Assembly: GCF_014851675.1 (NCBI RefSeq)
Contig: NZ_JACVAE010000001.1
Span: forward strand, 2,604,001-2,668,000
Origin: Rhizobium sp. ARZ01
GTDB lineage: Bacteria; Pseudomonadota; Alphaproteobacteria; Rhizobiales; Rhizobiaceae
Reading direction: 5' to 3'
DNA: 64,000 nucleotides
Shown here: positions 8,163 to 17,867 of the stretch, in pieces
Layout of the letters: each line of letters opens with the position of its first letter
How positions within the stretch are numbered: the stretch's first letter is position 1
Notes under the pieces: generated by a model
What the model was told of the DNA's origin: nothing
Databases searched by the model: none
What the model saw: the letters and a program-made list of their open reading frames with translations, nothing else
Position numbers and translations under genes: made by a program

Positions 8163-9061
8163 CGCGGGTTCTCGTGTCCGGCGGCACCGGCTATGTCGGC
8201 CGGTTCATCGTCGAGCATCTGCTCGCGCATGGCTACAAGGTGACGGTCGGCGGAAGGAGCCCACCGCCGCCCGGCTTCTTCTCGAAGGACGTGCCTTTCG
8301 TTCCCCTCACCCTAGATCCTGACCTCGACCAGATCGACGCTTTCGAGAGCGTCTACTACTTCGTCCATGCCGCATTCTCGCATGTGCCGGGCAAATACCG
8401 GGGCGGCGAGGGCGACGATCCGCAGGGCTTCCGGCGCGCCAATATCGATGGTTCGGTGCGCCTGTTCGAGGCGGCAAGGGACGCCGGCGTGCGCCGCTGC
8501 GTGTTTCTTTCCAGCCGCGCCGTCTACGGCGCGCAGTCACCGGGAACGGAGCTCACGGAGGACACGGAGGATTTGCAACCGAAACCGGACACGCTCTACG
8601 GCCAGCTGAAACTCGACACCGAGCAAAGCCTGCAGGCGTTGTGTACCCACAGCTTCATTGGCGCCAGCCTGCGGGTGACCGGTGTCTACGGCCCTGCCGG
8701 TCCAGGCCGTCAACACAAGTGGCAATCGCTGTTCGATGACTATCGCGCAGGCCGTCTCGTTGTTGTTCGCGCCGGAACCGAGGTCCACGGCGACGACGTG
8801 GCAGGCGCGGTCCGGCTGATGCTGGAGGGCGAACCGGCGCGCGTCGCTGGCAAGGTCTTCAACGTCTCCGACGTCCTCGTCGACACGCACGACATCCTGT
8901 CGATCGTGCAGGATGCGACCGCCTGTCCGCACTCCTTGCCGCCGCCGGTACCCCTCACGACCTTCAATGCTATGGCGACCGATAAAATCAGGTCGCTCGG
9001 CTGGACACCCGGCGGCATGGCGCGGCTCCGTGCAATTGTGACCGGCCTCGCTGCTTCATGA
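8159..9061 (+). CDS. sqdC: SqdC, NAD-dependent epimerase/reductase of the sulfolipid operon
   Basis: This 300-aa extended-SDR protein opens MTRVLVSGGTGYVGRFIVEHL (GGTGYVG is the NAD loop). Its catalytic pair is YGQLK near residue 147. The start is ATG 8159, which overlaps the sqdD stop; the open frame extends further upstream inside sqdD, but that part is shadow. SqdC is a small oxidoreductase of the sqdBDC operon whose exact step in SQDG synthesis is unsettled. The assignment to sqdC rests on operon position plus SDR motifs. The downstream 220 bp to the convergent phosphoesterase shows no gene. Confidence 0.85.
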   Translation: MTRVLVSGGTGYVGRFIVEHLLAHGYKVTVGGRSPPPPGFFSKDVPFVPLTLDPDLDQIDAFESVYYFVHAAFSHVPGKYRGGEGDDPQGFRRANIDGSVRLFEAARDAGVRRCVFLSSRAVYGAQSPGTELTEDTEDLQPKPDTLYGQLKLDTEQSLQALCTHSFIGASLRVTGVYGPAGPGRQHKWQSLFDDYRAGRLVVVRAGTEVHGDDVAGAVRLMLEGEPARVAGKVFNVSDVLVDTHDILSIVQDATACPHSLPPPVPLTTFNAMATDKIRSLGWTPGGMARLRAIVTGLAAS

Positions 9062-9281
9062 TCGCCGAATTACCCAAGCTGCACTTCCTGCTGGAGCAGG
9101 GTGCGATGGCTGCGAACGCGTCGCCCCGGCAGCGTGAGCAGTATGGCCTAGCGGGCGTCCTGCCCTCCGCGCCCCGCAACCGCAGGGATGATACCTTGCC
9201 TGTGGGTGCGCACGACTGACGGACGGGCCTCGGCAGCTCGCGGCTTTGCCACGAGGTGGCCGGACGGCACATGCCAACGGC

Positions 9282-10181
9282 TCAGCCGAGCTCGATGACC
9301 GTGAGTTCCGGCGGCGAGCCGAAGCGGATTGGCGCAATCGAGCAGCCGAGCCCTCCGGAGATGATGATGTCGCGCCCCTGCTCAACCACGTGCCCGTAGG
9401 CATAGCGGTTGCCGTGGGCCGAAGGCACGACGGGTGCATAGCCCAGGAACCGGACCTGGCCACCATGGGTATGGCCGGACAGCGTCAGGCAGACGCGCGA
9501 CGGCACACGCGGAAAGATGTCCGGTTCGTTCGCGAGCAGGATCACCGGGGCATCGTCCGTCACCTGCGCCAGCGTGCCGTCAAGGTCGTCGAGCCCGACG
9601 AAGGATTTGCGGCCCCGTCGCTTACCGGGCCGCAGAGCGAGCTGGTCCTCAAGTCCGGCCAGCCAGAAGGCATGGCCATCCCTTTCCAACCGCCTCGCCG
9701 CGTTTGCATGCACCTCGACGCCGACATCCCTCAGCGCGCGATGGCCGAATGTGTCACCACCCCCGGCTCGCTGTGCCGTCAGGTCCTCCCACCAGTCATG
9801 GTTGCCCATGATCGCATGGACACCGAGTGGCGCGCGCAGGATCGACATCGCCTTCGACCAGTCTTCGGAGTGAACATAGCCGGTCACCAGGTTCATGCCG
9901 GCGGCGTAATCACCCAGAAGCACGATCAGTTCGCCTTCGAGCGCGTTAGCCGCTTCGCAGATCCGACCGATGCGCCGGGCACTCATCCATGGCTCGCAGG
10001 CGTGGATGTCGGCGAGCGCGACGATACGCTTCAACCCCTTCGGCCAGTTTGCAGGGCGCAGCCGGTATTCAGCGGTGCGAAGCCTGAGCATCGGCTCGAT
10101 GCCGAAGGCGTAGCTGCTGGTTGCGAAACCGGTGAAGACGAGGCCACCCAGGGCCTTCAGCAGACCGCGCCGGGTTATCAC
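9282..10181 (-). CDS. Exported calcineurin-like metallophosphoesterase
   Basis: This 299-aa phosphoesterase has a twin-arginine-like signal (MITRRGLLKALGGLVFTGFATSSYA). The metal-binding blocks run in order: ALADIHACEPW, VLLGDYAAG, IMGNHDWWED and LSGHTHGGQV, as in the YaeI/YkuE group. It probably acts in the periplasm on a phosphoester, perhaps a lipid, but the substrate cannot be read from sequence. It starts at GTG 10181, one base after the ruvB stop, so it is likely translated by coupling as the last gene of the ruv operon. Confidence 0.88.
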   Translation of the reverse strand: MITRRGLLKALGGLVFTGFATSSYAFGIEPMLRLRTAEYRLRPANWPKGLKRIVALADIHACEPWMSARRIGRICEAANALEGELIVLLGDYAAGMNLVTGYVHSEDWSKAMSILRAPLGVHAIMGNHDWWEDLTAQRAGGGDTFGHRALRDVGVEVHANAARRLERDGHAFWLAGLEDQLALRPGKRRGRKSFVGLDDLDGTLAQVTDDAPVILLANEPDIFPRVPSRVCLTLSGHTHGGQVRFLGYAPVVPSAHGNRYAYGHVVEQGRDIIISGGLGCSIAPIRFGSPPELTVIELG

Positions 10182-10182
10182 C

Positions 10183-11223
10183 TCAATCCTCCTCGGAAAA
10201 CAGCCGGAACTGCGAGGCCTCCAGATCCTTCGGCGGCTGCAGGCCGAGGTGTTTCCAGGCGTTTGCCGTCAGCACGCGGCCGCGCGGCGTGCGTTGGATG
10301 AAGCCCTGCTGGATCATATAGGGCTCGATGATGTCCTCGATCGCGTCGCGTGGCTCGGACAAGCCGGCCGCGATCGTCTCGATGCCGACCGGCCCGCCGG
10401 CGAAATTATGCGCGATCATCGAGAGATAGCGCCGGTCGAGCTGGTCGAGCCCCATGTTGTCGACCAAGAGCCGGGTCAGGGCCTCGTCGGCGATTGCCTT
10501 CGTTACCGCCTCAGCCTTCGCCACTTCGGCAAAGTCGCGAACACGCCGCAAGAGCCGACCGGCGATACGCGGCGTGCCGCGGGCGCGGCGCGCAATCTCC
10601 CGCGCGCCTTCGTCGGTCATGCCAAGTCCCATCAGCCGCGCCCCGCGCCGCACGATCGATTCCAGTTCCTCGACGGTGTAGAAATTCAGTCGCACCGGAA
10701 TGCCGAAGCGGTCGCGGAGCGGCGTCGTCAAAAGCCCGAGCCGCGTCGTCGCCGCCACGAGCGTAAATTTCGACAGGTCGATCTTCACCGAGCGCGCCGC
10801 GGGCCCCTCGCCAATGATCAGGTCGAGCTGGAAATCCTCCATCGCCGGGTAGAGGATTTCCTCGACCGCCGGATTGAGCCGGTGGATCTCGTCGATGAAG
10901 AGCACGTCGCGCTCTTCCAGGTTGGTCAGAAGGGCTGCGAGGTCTCCCGCCTTGGCGATCACCGGGCCGGAGGTGGAGCGGAAATTGACCCCCAGCTCCT
11001 TGGCCATGATCTGCGCCAGCGTCGTCTTCCCGAGGCCGGGCGGGCCGACGAACAGCACATGGTCCAGCGCCTCGCCGCGGTTCTTCGCCGCCTCGATGAA
11101 GATCTTCAGGTTGGCGCGGGCTTCCGCCTGGCCGGTAAAGTCGTCCAGCGTCTGCGGGCGCAGCGCGGCGTCGACGTCTTCGCCGCGCCGTTCGGAAGAA
11201 ATGAGCCGTGCGGCTTCGGTCAT
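10183..11223 (-). CDS. ruvB: RuvB, Holliday-junction branch-migration helicase
   Basis: This 346-aa AAA+ ATPase has Walker [12 protein letters not shown], Walker B FIDEIHRL and sensor/arginine-finger regions ([17 protein letters not shown]). The C-terminal winged helix ends with [17 protein letters not shown]. RuvB hexamers drive branch migration on RuvA-bound junctions before RuvC resolution. The length is normal. It lies 172 bp downstream of ruvA on the same strand. No SOS (LexA) box was looked for rigorously in the gap. Confidence 0.98.
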   Translation of the reverse strand: MTEAARLISSERRGEDVDAALRPQTLDDFTGQAEARANLKIFIEAAKNRGEALDHVLFVGPPGLGKTTLAQIMAKELGVNFRSTSGPVIAKAGDLAALLTNLEERDVLFIDEIHRLNPAVEEILYPAMEDFQLDLIIGEGPAARSVKIDLSKFTLVAATTRLGLLTTPLRDRFGIPVRLNFYTVEELESIVRRGARLMGLGMTDEGAREIARRARGTPRIAGRLLRRVRDFAEVAKAEAVTKAIADEALTRLLVDNMGLDQLDRRYLSMIAHNFAGGPVGIETIAAGLSEPRDAIEDIIEPYMIQQGFIQRTPRGRVLTANAWKHLGLQPPKDLEASQFRLFSEED

Positions 11224-11395
11224 GTCAGAAGTTCCATTCCGGGAATGCGCCTTGCCGCCTTGGCATTAGAAACCCTTATAGCAATACAGCCTGTGCGGTT
11301 GCGGAGGGCAACGACGGCATCCGCGCATCCTGCATTCGAACGTGTCAAATCTGCGAGCGCCACTTCCACGCTGTGCTCGTCGTCAAAACAAGGAA

Positions 11396-12013
11396 TCACC
11401 GCGCCAGCTCCTTCAACCCGAGGCGGATCAGCTTGGCGCTGTCGGCTCCCTCACCGCCATTCTTCAGGGCCGCCGCCACGGCGTTCGCGGCCTGGTCGCG
11501 CGAATAGCCGAGATTGGTCAACGCCGAGACCGCATCGGTGACCGGAGCCGGCGCCATGCCCTCGCCAATCTCCTGCTTCAGGCCGATGGCCTGACCGGCG
11601 TCGCCAGCGAAGGCGGGCGCCTTGTTCTTCAGTTCGGTGACGATGCGTACGGCCACCTTCGGACCGACGCCCGGCGCGCGCGAGACGGACGTCTTGTCCT
11701 GCAGCGCAATCGCGTTGGCAAGCTCGCCCGGCGTCAGCGTGGACAGCACCGCCAGCGCCACCTTCGAGCCGACGCCCTGAACGCTCTGCAAGAGCCGGAA
11801 CCACTCGCGTTCCAGAGCGGACAGGAAGCCGAACAGCTTCAACTGATCCTCGCGGACATAGGTCTCGATGAAGAGCACCGCCGCCTCCCCGGCCGAACCC
11901 AGCTTCGCAAGCGTCCGCGCCGAGCAGAAGGCAACGTAGCCGACCCCGTGCACGTCCAGCACCACATGGTCATCGCCGATCTCATCGATCGTCCCCTTCA
12001 GCTTGCCGATCAT
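11396..12013 (-). CDS. ruvA: RuvA, Holliday-junction DNA-binding subunit
   Basis: This 205-aa protein begins [26 protein letters not shown] (OB-fold domain I). Helix-hairpin-helix motifs follow ([17 protein letters not shown] and [18 protein letters not shown]). The C-terminal domain III ([16 protein letters not shown]) contacts RuvB. The tetramer holds the four-way junction. A vapBC cassette separates it from ruvC, so the usual ruvC-ruvA adjacency is broken here. Confidence 0.97.
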   Translation of the reverse strand: MIGKLKGTIDEIGDDHVVLDVHGVGYVAFCSARTLAKLGSAGEAAVLFIETYVREDQLKLFGFLSALEREWFRLLQSVQGVGSKVALAVLSTLTPGELANAIALQDKTSVSRAPGVGPKVAVRIVTELKNKAPAFAGDAGQAIGLKQEIGEGMAPAPVTDAVSALTNLGYSRDQAANAVAAALKNGGEGADSAKLIRLGLKELAR

Positions 12014-12056
12014 CGTGCATTCCTCATTATCGGGGGCCTCGTCATGGGTGGCCGCG

Positions 12057-12476
12057 TCATGGATGGGTCTCCGGGGTGATCAGTTCGACGGTGGGAAAGT
12101 AGGATTGATAGCGGGCTGGATCGCGGGTCAACAGCCTGTGTCTGCGCCACTCGGCATGAGCGCCGATGAGGAAATCGGGAAGCGTCCTCTCTCTCATGCC
12201 CCCAGCCAGACGGTAGGCTCTATGTGCCTTGCCCGCCTTGTGCGCAGCCTCGAACGGGAGTTGCTCTCGCCGCAGTTCGAGCCATGAAAGTGCCGATAGA
12301 AGTTCCGGTTCGGACAACGGCGAAGCACTCAGTTCAGACCAGACAATGGGATTGACAACGAGGGGGCCATTTCCGATGCAGCTTTTCAGCGCACGGACTG
12401 ACCATCCTCGCGAAGGCGTCGCGGGGCCGAGAACATCAACGAATACGTTGGTATCAACGAGGGTCGAGATCGTCAC
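12057..12476 (-). CDS. vapC: VapC-type PIN-domain ribonuclease toxin
   Basis: This 139-aa PIN-domain protein has acidic active-site residues in [18 protein letters not shown] and [13 protein letters not shown], and the terminal [19 protein letters not shown], the usual VapC ending. VapC toxins cleave specific RNAs, often initiator tRNA or rRNA loops; the target here is unknown. It overlaps the antitoxin gene by 23 bp, antitoxin first. The cassette stands between ruvC and ruvA. Confidence 0.92.
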   Translation of the reverse strand: MTISTLVDTNVFVDVLGPATPSRGWSVRALKSCIGNGPLVVNPIVWSELSASPLSEPELLSALSWLELRREQLPFEAAHKAGKAHRAYRLAGGMRERTLPDFLIGAHAEWRRHRLLTRDPARYQSYFPTVELITPETHP

Positions 12477-12720
12477 GCGGCCCTCGCAGCCATTCCATGT
12501 ATTCGTCCGTAGTCATGCCGCCGAGGTCCAACGTGCCACAAACTCTTTCGGCCCAATCCTCGAAGCTGCGAATTGCGTCTTCCGTCTTGGCCCTGTCCAC
12601 GCGCACCAGCAAGGCACCGTCGCGCGAAGGCACGAACTCGACTTCGGAACCTGGCACAATTCCGAGCCTATCTCGTATTTCCTTGGGAATTGTAACCTGA
12701 CCTTTTTCAGTAACGCGCAT
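12454..12720 (-). CDS. vapB: VapB-type AbrB/SpoVT antitoxin
   Basis: This 88-aa protein has an N-terminal swapped-hairpin AbrB domain (MRVTEKGQVTIPKEIRDRLGIVPG). An acidic, tryptophan-containing C-terminal tail (EDWAERVCGTLDLGGMTTDEYMEWL) would clamp the toxin. It overlaps vapC by 23 bp, which keeps toxin synthesis coupled. The perfect palindrome directly upstream is the expected autoregulatory operator. Confidence 0.92.
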   Translation of the reverse strand: MRVTEKGQVTIPKEIRDRLGIVPGSEVEFVPSRDGALLVRVDRAKTEDAIRSFEDWAERVCGTLDLGGMTTDEYMEWLRGPRDDLDPR

Positions 12721-12721
12721 T

Positions 12722-12742
12722 GTAATACCTCACAGGTATTAC
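12722..12742. promoter_or_regulatory. vapBC operator palindrome
   Basis: GTAATACCT at 12722-12730 and AGGTATTAC at 12734-12742 form a perfect 9-bp inverted repeat around CAC, two bases upstream of the vapB start codon. AbrB-type antitoxins, with the toxin bound, commonly repress from such sites. The palindrome also overlaps the expected ribosome-binding site region, so an RNA hairpin effect is possible. Confidence 0.75.
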
Positions 12743-12777
12743 TTAGAGCCAAACCGAGAACAAGTCAAGAACATGCC

Positions 12778-13290
12778 CTATCCCGCCAACGCCGCCAGCC
12801 TGCCGGTCAAGCTTTGGCGGTTGTGGGCGTGACAGATGGCGATGGCGAGCGCGTCAGCCGCGTCGTTGCCCTTGAATTCCGCCTTCGGCATCAGCACCTT
12901 CAGCATCATGTGGATCTGCTGTTTCTCGCCGTGGCCGACCCCAATGACCGCCTTCTTCACCGCGTTCGGCGCATATTCAGCCACCCGCAAGCCGGCGCGT
13001 GCCGGCACCAGCATGGCAATCCCGCGCGCCTGCCCCAGCTTCAGCGTCGCCGTCGCGTCCTTGTTGACGAAGGTCTGCTCGACGGCCGCCTCGTCGGGCT
13101 GGTAGGCATGCACGATCTCCGCCAGCCCGTCGTGCAGTTGGCAGAGCCGGGAGGCGAGATCCATTTCGCCGTCCGATGTCACCGTGCCCGATGCGACGAA
13201 GCGCAGCGAGTTGCCGAGCGTCTCGATGATGCCCCAGCCGGTGCGGCGAAGCCCCGGATCGATGCCGATGATGCGAATCGTGCCCTGCAT
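12778..13290 (-). CDS. ruvC: RuvC, Holliday-junction resolvase
   Basis: This 170-aa endonuclease opens [20 protein letters not shown], with the first catalytic Asp in IGIDPG. Further acidic residues lie in AAVEQTF and the C-terminal [15 protein letters not shown]. It cleaves junctions symmetrically after RuvAB migration. The length is standard. It is transcribed toward vapBC, ruvA and ruvB. Confidence 0.97.
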   Translation of the reverse strand: MQGTIRIIGIDPGLRRTGWGIIETLGNSLRFVASGTVTSDGEMDLASRLCQLHDGLAEIVHAYQPDEAAVEQTFVNKDATATLKLGQARGIAMLVPARAGLRVAEYAPNAVKKAVIGVGHGEKQQIHMMLKVLMPKAEFKGNDAADALAIAICHAHNRQSLTGRLAALAG

Positions 13291-13447
13291 GGTCGAACCC
13301 TAATGAACATGGCGCGACCCTGCCAGCGAAATGTGAACAAAACAAAAACATCCACAAGGGTTCAGGGAGACGTGCGCGCCCGGCTTGGATTTCAGGAAAT
13401 TGAACCTACATGGGATAAACTTCAAATCCATTCATAGCGAGCCCGCC

Positions 13448-14449
13448 ATGGTCCCTTTCTCGATCCTCGACCTGTCCCCGGTCATCGAAGGCGGCACTGT
13501 CGCCCAGTCGCTCGCCAATTCGAGGCGGCTGGCGCAAGCTGCCGAGGAGGAAGGCTACAAGCGTTTCTGGCTGGCCGAACATCACGGCATGCGCGGTATC
13601 GCCAGCGCCGCAACCTCCCTGGTCATCCAGCACGTGGCGGCGGGCACGAACAGCATCCGTGTCGGCTCCGGTGGCATCATGCTGCCCAACCATTCGCCGC
13701 TCGTGATAGCCGAACAGTTCGGCACGCTGGAGGCCCTGTTTCCCGGGCGCATCGATTTAGGACTCGGCCGCGCGCCCGGCACCGACATGCTGACCGCCCA
13801 CGCGCTGCGGCGAAATTTGGAAACATCAGCCGAGAATTTTCCGCAGGACGTGGTCGACCTGATGGGGCTTATGGGTCCCGTGCAGCCAAACCAGAAGATC
13901 GTCGCCGTGCCCGGGGCCGACAGCAACGTTCCCGTCTGGCTGCTCGGCTCAAGCCACTATTCCGCCCACCTCGCCGGCATGCTTGGCCTGCCCTTCGCCT
14001 TTGCCTCGCATTTTGCCCCCGACATGCTGTTCTCGGCCCTGGAGATCTATCGCGAGCGCTTCACGCCCTCGAAATACCTGGATAGCCCCCATGTGATGGT
14101 CGGGGTTATGGGGACGGCCGCCGATGCGGATGCCGAAGCAGCTTACCACTTCACCTCCATGCAGCAGTCGTTCGTGCGCTTGCGCCGCGGCGCGCCCAGC
14201 ACCTTCCCGCCCCCGGTCGAGAGCATGGACGGCCTTTGGAGCGAGCAGGAAAAGATGATGGTCGAGCACACGCTGCAATATGCGGTCGTCGGCGGTCCGC
14301 AGACGATCCGCGATCAGATCGCCCGCTTCCTCGACCTCACCAAGGCTGATGAACTGATCATTTCCATGCCGGTGTTCGACATGGACGCGCGGCTAAAGTC
14401 GCTGCGTCTGTTTGCCGAAGCGCAGCGGGCGCTGGCCAATGCTGCTTGA
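13448..14449 (+). CDS. LLM-class flavin-dependent oxidoreductase (luciferase-like)
   Basis: This 333-aa luciferase-like monooxygenase opens [22 protein letters not shown]. That is the usual start of the MsnO8-type group, so ATG 13448 is preferred over an in-frame ATG at 13385. Conserved blocks are [40 protein letters not shown] and [13 protein letters not shown]. The TIM-barrel enzyme would use reduced flavin and oxygen; the substrate is unknown. It is convergent with yebC across a hairpin that could terminate both. Confidence 0.9.
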   Translation: MVPFSILDLSPVIEGGTVAQSLANSRRLAQAAEEEGYKRFWLAEHHGMRGIASAATSLVIQHVAAGTNSIRVGSGGIMLPNHSPLVIAEQFGTLEALFPGRIDLGLGRAPGTDMLTAHALRRNLETSAENFPQDVVDLMGLMGPVQPNQKIVAVPGADSNVPVWLLGSSHYSAHLAGMLGLPFAFASHFAPDMLFSALEIYRERFTPSKYLDSPHVMVGVMGTAADADAEAAYHFTSMQQSFVRLRRGAPSTFPPPVESMDGLWSEQEKMMVEHTLQYAVVGGPQTIRDQIARFLDLTKADELIISMPVFDMDARLKSLRLFAEAQRALANAA

Positions 14450-14457
14450 ATCAAATA

Positions 14458-14486
14458 GCCCGGCCTTCGTTTCGTGAAGACCGGGC
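14458..14486. terminator. Bidirectional hairpin between LLM gene and yebC
   Basis: GCCCGG (14458-14463) pairs with CCGGGC (14481-14486), and the inner CTTC pairs with GAAG after one mismatch. It lies between convergent genes. There is no strong T run, so it may act with Rho or only as an mRNA end. Confidence 0.55.
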
Positions 14487-14515
14487 CATTGTCGATTTGA
14501 AACTCTGGTTCGGGC

Positions 14516-15262
14516 TCAGGCCGAAAGCTTGGCTAGCACTTCGTCGGAAACCTCGAAGTTGGAATAGACGTTCTGCACGTCGTCGTCGTCTTCCAGCGTG
14601 TCGATGAGCTTCATCAGCGACTGCGCCTTCTCCTCGTCGACCGGCACGGTGTTCTGTGCTTTCCAGATGGCCTTGACGGTCTCGGCCTCGCCGAGCGTCG
14701 CTTCGAGCGCCTTGGAGACGTCGCCGATGCTCTCGAAGGCACAGTAAATGGTGTGCTCTTCCTCGTCGGTCTCGACGTCGTCAGCACCTGCCTCGATCGC
14801 CGCTTCCATCACCCTGTCGGCGTCGCCGGCGGAGAGCTTGTAGGTGATTTCGCCGACGCGGTCGAAGGAGAAGGAGACCGAGCCGGTTTCGCCGAGCGCG
14901 CCGCCGGCCTTGGTGAAGGTCGAGCGGACGGACGATGCGGTGCGGTTGCGGTTGTCGGTCAGCGCCTCGACGATGACGGCAACGCCGCCCGGGCCGTAGC
15001 CCTCGTAACGGACTTCCTCGTAGTTCTCCGCATCCCCGCCGGAAGCCTTCTTGATCGCGCGCTCGATGTTGTCCTTCGGCATCGACTGCGCCTTGGCGTT
15101 CTGGATCGCCAGACGCAGGCGTGGGTTCATCGCCGGATCGGGCATGCCCGCCTTTGCAGCAACGGTGATTTCGCGTGCGAGCTTGGAGAACATCTTCGAG
15201 CGCACCGAATCCTGGCGACCCTTGCGATGCATGATGTTCTTGAACTGTGAATGGCCTGCCAT
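14516..15262 (-). CDS. yebC: YebC/TACO1-family translation or transcription regulator
   Basis: This 248-aa protein begins [32 protein letters not shown], the hallmark start of YebC/PmpR, so ATG 15262 is chosen over an upstream frame extension. Other blocks are [15 protein letters not shown] and [29 protein letters not shown]. Family members have been described as DNA-binding regulators and, more recently, as factors that help ribosomes through proline stretches. It is near the ruvC end of the ruv cluster, as in many bacteria, but here the LLM gene lies between. Confidence 0.96.
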   Translation of the reverse strand: MAGHSQFKNIMHRKGRQDSVRSKMFSKLAREITVAAKAGMPDPAMNPRLRLAIQNAKAQSMPKDNIERAIKKASGGDAENYEEVRYEGYGPGGVAVIVEALTDNRNRTASSVRSTFTKAGGALGETGSVSFSFDRVGEITYKLSAGDADRVMEAAIEAGADDVETDEEEHTIYCAFESIGDVSKALEATLGEAETVKAIWKAQNTVPVDEEKAQSLMKLIDTLEDDDDVQNVYSNFEVSDEVLAKLSA

Positions 15263-15469
15263 GGCACCCCTTGAGCTGTTTGGCGCGGGCCGTCGAAGAG
15301 GCGACCATGCGCTGCGTTCGGTTCGGGAGCGCACCCATCCGCGTCCAGTCCGGCCCGGCGGCTCCGATTTTGGAAAATGGCGCCTTATAGTTTCATTGGC
15401 GCGTTCCGTCCAGCAGGGGCGTCAAAAACCTGAAGCCAGGCAGTGGGTCGGCGTGGCGTTTCCCACCGT

Positions 15470-16300
15470 TTAGACCCCCTTCAGCACCAGGATCAGCGGA
15501 CGTTGCGGTAGGGTAGCGACGGACACGTCGACCGACGCGACCTCCGAGAGCGAGACGTCGAAGCCATCGTCGAACATGGACAGGAACTGGGCAATCGGCG
15601 GCCCGCGACGATGCATCGGTAGGATCAGGGCCGAGCGCAGCCGCTCCACGACATGGCTCATGCTCTGCGGCCCCATCGTCAGCCCGCCGTCGACCGGCAC
15701 CATCAGCACGTCGAGTCGACCGATCTCCGCATACTGTTTGTCGGTCAATTCGTGATGCAGGTGACCGAGATGGCCGATGCAGAGCCCCGCAACCTCGAAG
15801 ATGAAGATGGAGTTGCCATTCTCTTCCATCGCTCCGCCCCAGCCGCGAATGTCCGTCGACACGTTGCGGACATAGGTATCGCCGACGACCAGATCATGGC
15901 CGGCCGGCCCGCCATCTTCTCGCCAACCGTGCAGCACATGGGCGATATCGGGGTCGGGAGACAGCGTGTAGTGACTGGAATGGGCCTTGTTCATCGTCAC
16001 AACAGTCGGCAGCGACGGCGGTTCGTACCAGCCGTTGAAGTCGGTGGCGATCCTCACCCCGCCTGGCGTCTCGATAAAAAAGGTCGAGTGCCCGATATAG
16101 GTGATCTTCACCGTGCCTTCGATGTGCGCCTGTGCCGTATCCGCTCCCGATAGGCCGGCGAAAACCGCCCGGAGCGGCGCCTGTGCAATCATCTGGCACT
16201 GACTGGCGGGCTTTGTGGCGTCCTGTGTGTTCGCAAACGATACGATCAACGTCGACATAAGTAGCACAGTGACGTGCAGGATGGGCCGGAAGAACATCAT
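15470..16300 (-). CDS. Exported metallo-beta-lactamase-fold hydrolase (UlaG-like)
   Basis: This 276-aa protein has a signal peptide (MMFFRPILHVTVLLMSTLIVSFA). A beta-lactamase-fold core follows: VKITYIGHSTFFIETPGGVRIATDFNG, FIFEVAGLCIGHLGHLHHEL and LMVPVDGG. The normal HxHxDH metal loop is replaced by NKAHSSHYT, keeping the second and third His positions but losing the first His and the Asp. It may therefore bind metal differently. The substrate is unknown. Confidence 0.78.
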   Translation of the reverse strand: MMFFRPILHVTVLLMSTLIVSFANTQDATKPASQCQMIAQAPLRAVFAGLSGADTAQAHIEGTVKITYIGHSTFFIETPGGVRIATDFNGWYEPPSLPTVVTMNKAHSSHYTLSPDPDIAHVLHGWREDGGPAGHDLVVGDTYVRNVSTDIRGWGGAMEENGNSIFIFEVAGLCIGHLGHLHHELTDKQYAEIGRLDVLMVPVDGGLTMGPQSMSHVVERLRSALILPMHRRGPPIAQFLSMFDDGFDVSLSEVASVDVSVATLPQRPLILVLKGV

Positions 16301-16472
16301 CGCCGCTCCCAGTATGGTCCAAGGAAACTATGCCTATGCTCACCCGCCACGTCGAGATGAGCCCATTGCCGATGCGATCACGATCCCGTCAGCAGCTGCC
16401 ACGATCCCCGGAACAATGCCAACCAAGACACGTTCCGGCCTGCATGGAACGAAGAAGGAAAGGAAAATCTCG

Positions 16473-17009
16473 ATGGCAAGTCTCTCGAAAGCCCGCCAGA
16501 ATCCCAAGGAACAGCTCTTCGACGAAATCGACAGGATCGACGCCGGCATGCTCGGCCTCGAGACCATCCGCATGCACATGCAGCCGATGGCGCCGCATCT
16601 CGACCGCGAGACGAACACGATCTGGTTTTTCACCAAGAGCGACACCGATCTTGCCGACGCGATCGGCGAAGGCGCCCGTGCCCACTTCTGCGTCGTTGGC
16701 AAGGACCACGACTACCACGCCTGCCTTGCCGGTCCCATAGCGGTGGACAAGGACCACACCAAGATCGACGAATACTGGAACTCCGTCGTGGAAGCCTGGT
16801 TCGACCACGGCAAGGACGACCCGACGTTGACCATGCTGGCGATGCGTCTGGACGACGCCGCAATCTGGGCCTCCACGGGCAACACGTTGAAATTCGGCTG
16901 GGAGATCGCCAAGGCGAATTTCAGTGCCGGCGAAGAACCGGACGTCGGCGTGCGCACCCATGTGGTGTTTGAAAAAACAGCGGATGAGCAGCGCCAATGG
17001 CTGAGCTGA
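16473..17009 (+). CDS. Pyridoxamine-phosphate-oxidase-like general stress protein
   Basis: This 178-aa flavin-binding split-barrel protein resembles the general stress protein 26 group: GMLGLETIRMHMQPMAPHLD, NTIWFFTKSDTDLADAI, ARAHFCVVGKDHDYHACLAG and ILKFGWE-like LKFGWEIAKANFSAG. Start ATG 16473 follows AAGGAAAGGAAAA; the frame is open further upstream but reads as non-coding. The protein probably binds FMN or FAD, and its redox partner is unknown. It ends 33 bp from the convergent phosphodiesterase gene. Confidence 0.85.
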   Translation: MASLSKARQNPKEQLFDEIDRIDAGMLGLETIRMHMQPMAPHLDRETNTIWFFTKSDTDLADAIGEGARAHFCVVGKDHDYHACLAGPIAVDKDHTKIDEYWNSVVEAWFDHGKDDPTLTMLAMRLDDAAIWASTGNTLKFGWEIAKANFSAGEEPDVGVRTHVVFEKTADEQRQWLS

Positions 17010-17042
17010 CGCACGGGCCACACCCCGTTTTGAGGGGACGGA

Positions 17043-17867
17043 TCAAGCCCAAAACTCCGGTATTGTCTCCGAAAGGCGCGGCCCCAGTCTGAGTGGCGCG
17101 ATCTTTTCGGCCAACCCCGTGCGATCGGAAATCTCCACCCCGACGCCGCATATGGTGGCAGGGCCCGATGCCGCTTCGAAGCGGCCCTTCGGCATCTTCG
17201 AGATAAAGCGATTGAGCGGCTCTTCCTTGTCCATGCCGAGCGATGAATCATAGTCGCCGCACATGCCGGCGTCCGACATGTAGCCCGTCCCTCCGTTCAG
17301 GATCTGGCAGTCTGCGGTCGGCACATGGGTATGGGTCCCGACCACAAGGCTCGCGCGGCCGTCGACGAAATGGCCGAAGCACTGCTTCTCGCTCGTCGCC
17401 TCGGCGTGGAAATCGAAGATGATCGCATCGGCCTGTTCGCCCAGCGGGCAGGAAGCAAGGATCGCCTCGCCGGCCGTAAAGGGGTCATCCAGTTCCGGGT
17501 GCATGAAGACGCGGCCCATGATGTTGGCGACGAGCACGCGGGCACCGTTGCGGGCAAAGAACAGGTTCGATCCGCGACCGGGTGTTCCGGCCGGATAATT
17601 GGCGGGCCGCAGGAACTGGTCGTGCCGGCCGGCAAAGGTGACCGCCTCCTTCTGATCCCAGACATGGTTTCCGGTCGTCACCACGTCGGCGCCGGCATTG
17701 ATCGTCTCCTGGAAGATATCTTCGGTGATGCCGAAGCCGCCGGCGGCGTTCTCACCGTTGACGACGACGAAATCGAGCTTGAGGTCGGAGATCAGGCCCG
17801 GCAATCGCTCCCACACCGCGGTCCTGCCGGTCTTGCCCACCATGTCGCCCAGAAAGAGAAAGCGCAT
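17043..17867 (-). CDS. YmdB/TIGR00282-family metallophosphoesterase
   Basis: This 274-aa phosphoesterase opens MRFLFLGDMVGKTGRTAVWERLPGL. Metal blocks are FVVVNGENAAGGFGIT, VVTTGNHVWDQKE, IFDFHAEATSEKQ and VVGTHTHVPTAD, which define the YmdB family (2',3'-cyclic nucleotide phosphodiesterase in Bacillus). Its ATG overlaps the stop of the cyclo-ligase gene by one base, so the two are a coupled pair, an arrangement common in alphaproteobacteria. Confidence 0.93.
   Translation of the reverse strand: MRFLFLGDMVGKTGRTAVWERLPGLISDLKLDFVVVNGENAAGGFGITEDIFQETINAGADVVTTGNHVWDQKEAVTFAGRHDQFLRPANYPAGTPGRGSNLFFARNGARVLVANIMGRVFMHPELDDPFTAGEAILASCPLGEQADAIIFDFHAEATSEKQCFGHFVDGRASLVVGTHTHVPTADCQILNGGTGYMSDAGMCGDYDSSLGMDKEEPLNRFISKMPKGRFEAASGPATICGVGVEISDRTGLAEKIAPLRLGPRLSETIPEFWA

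Noticed and set aside
9062..9281. Possible small gene between sqdC and the phosphoesterase
   Set aside because: Open frames here are Arg/Ser/Ala-rich and extend into neighbours as shadows; no ribosome site.
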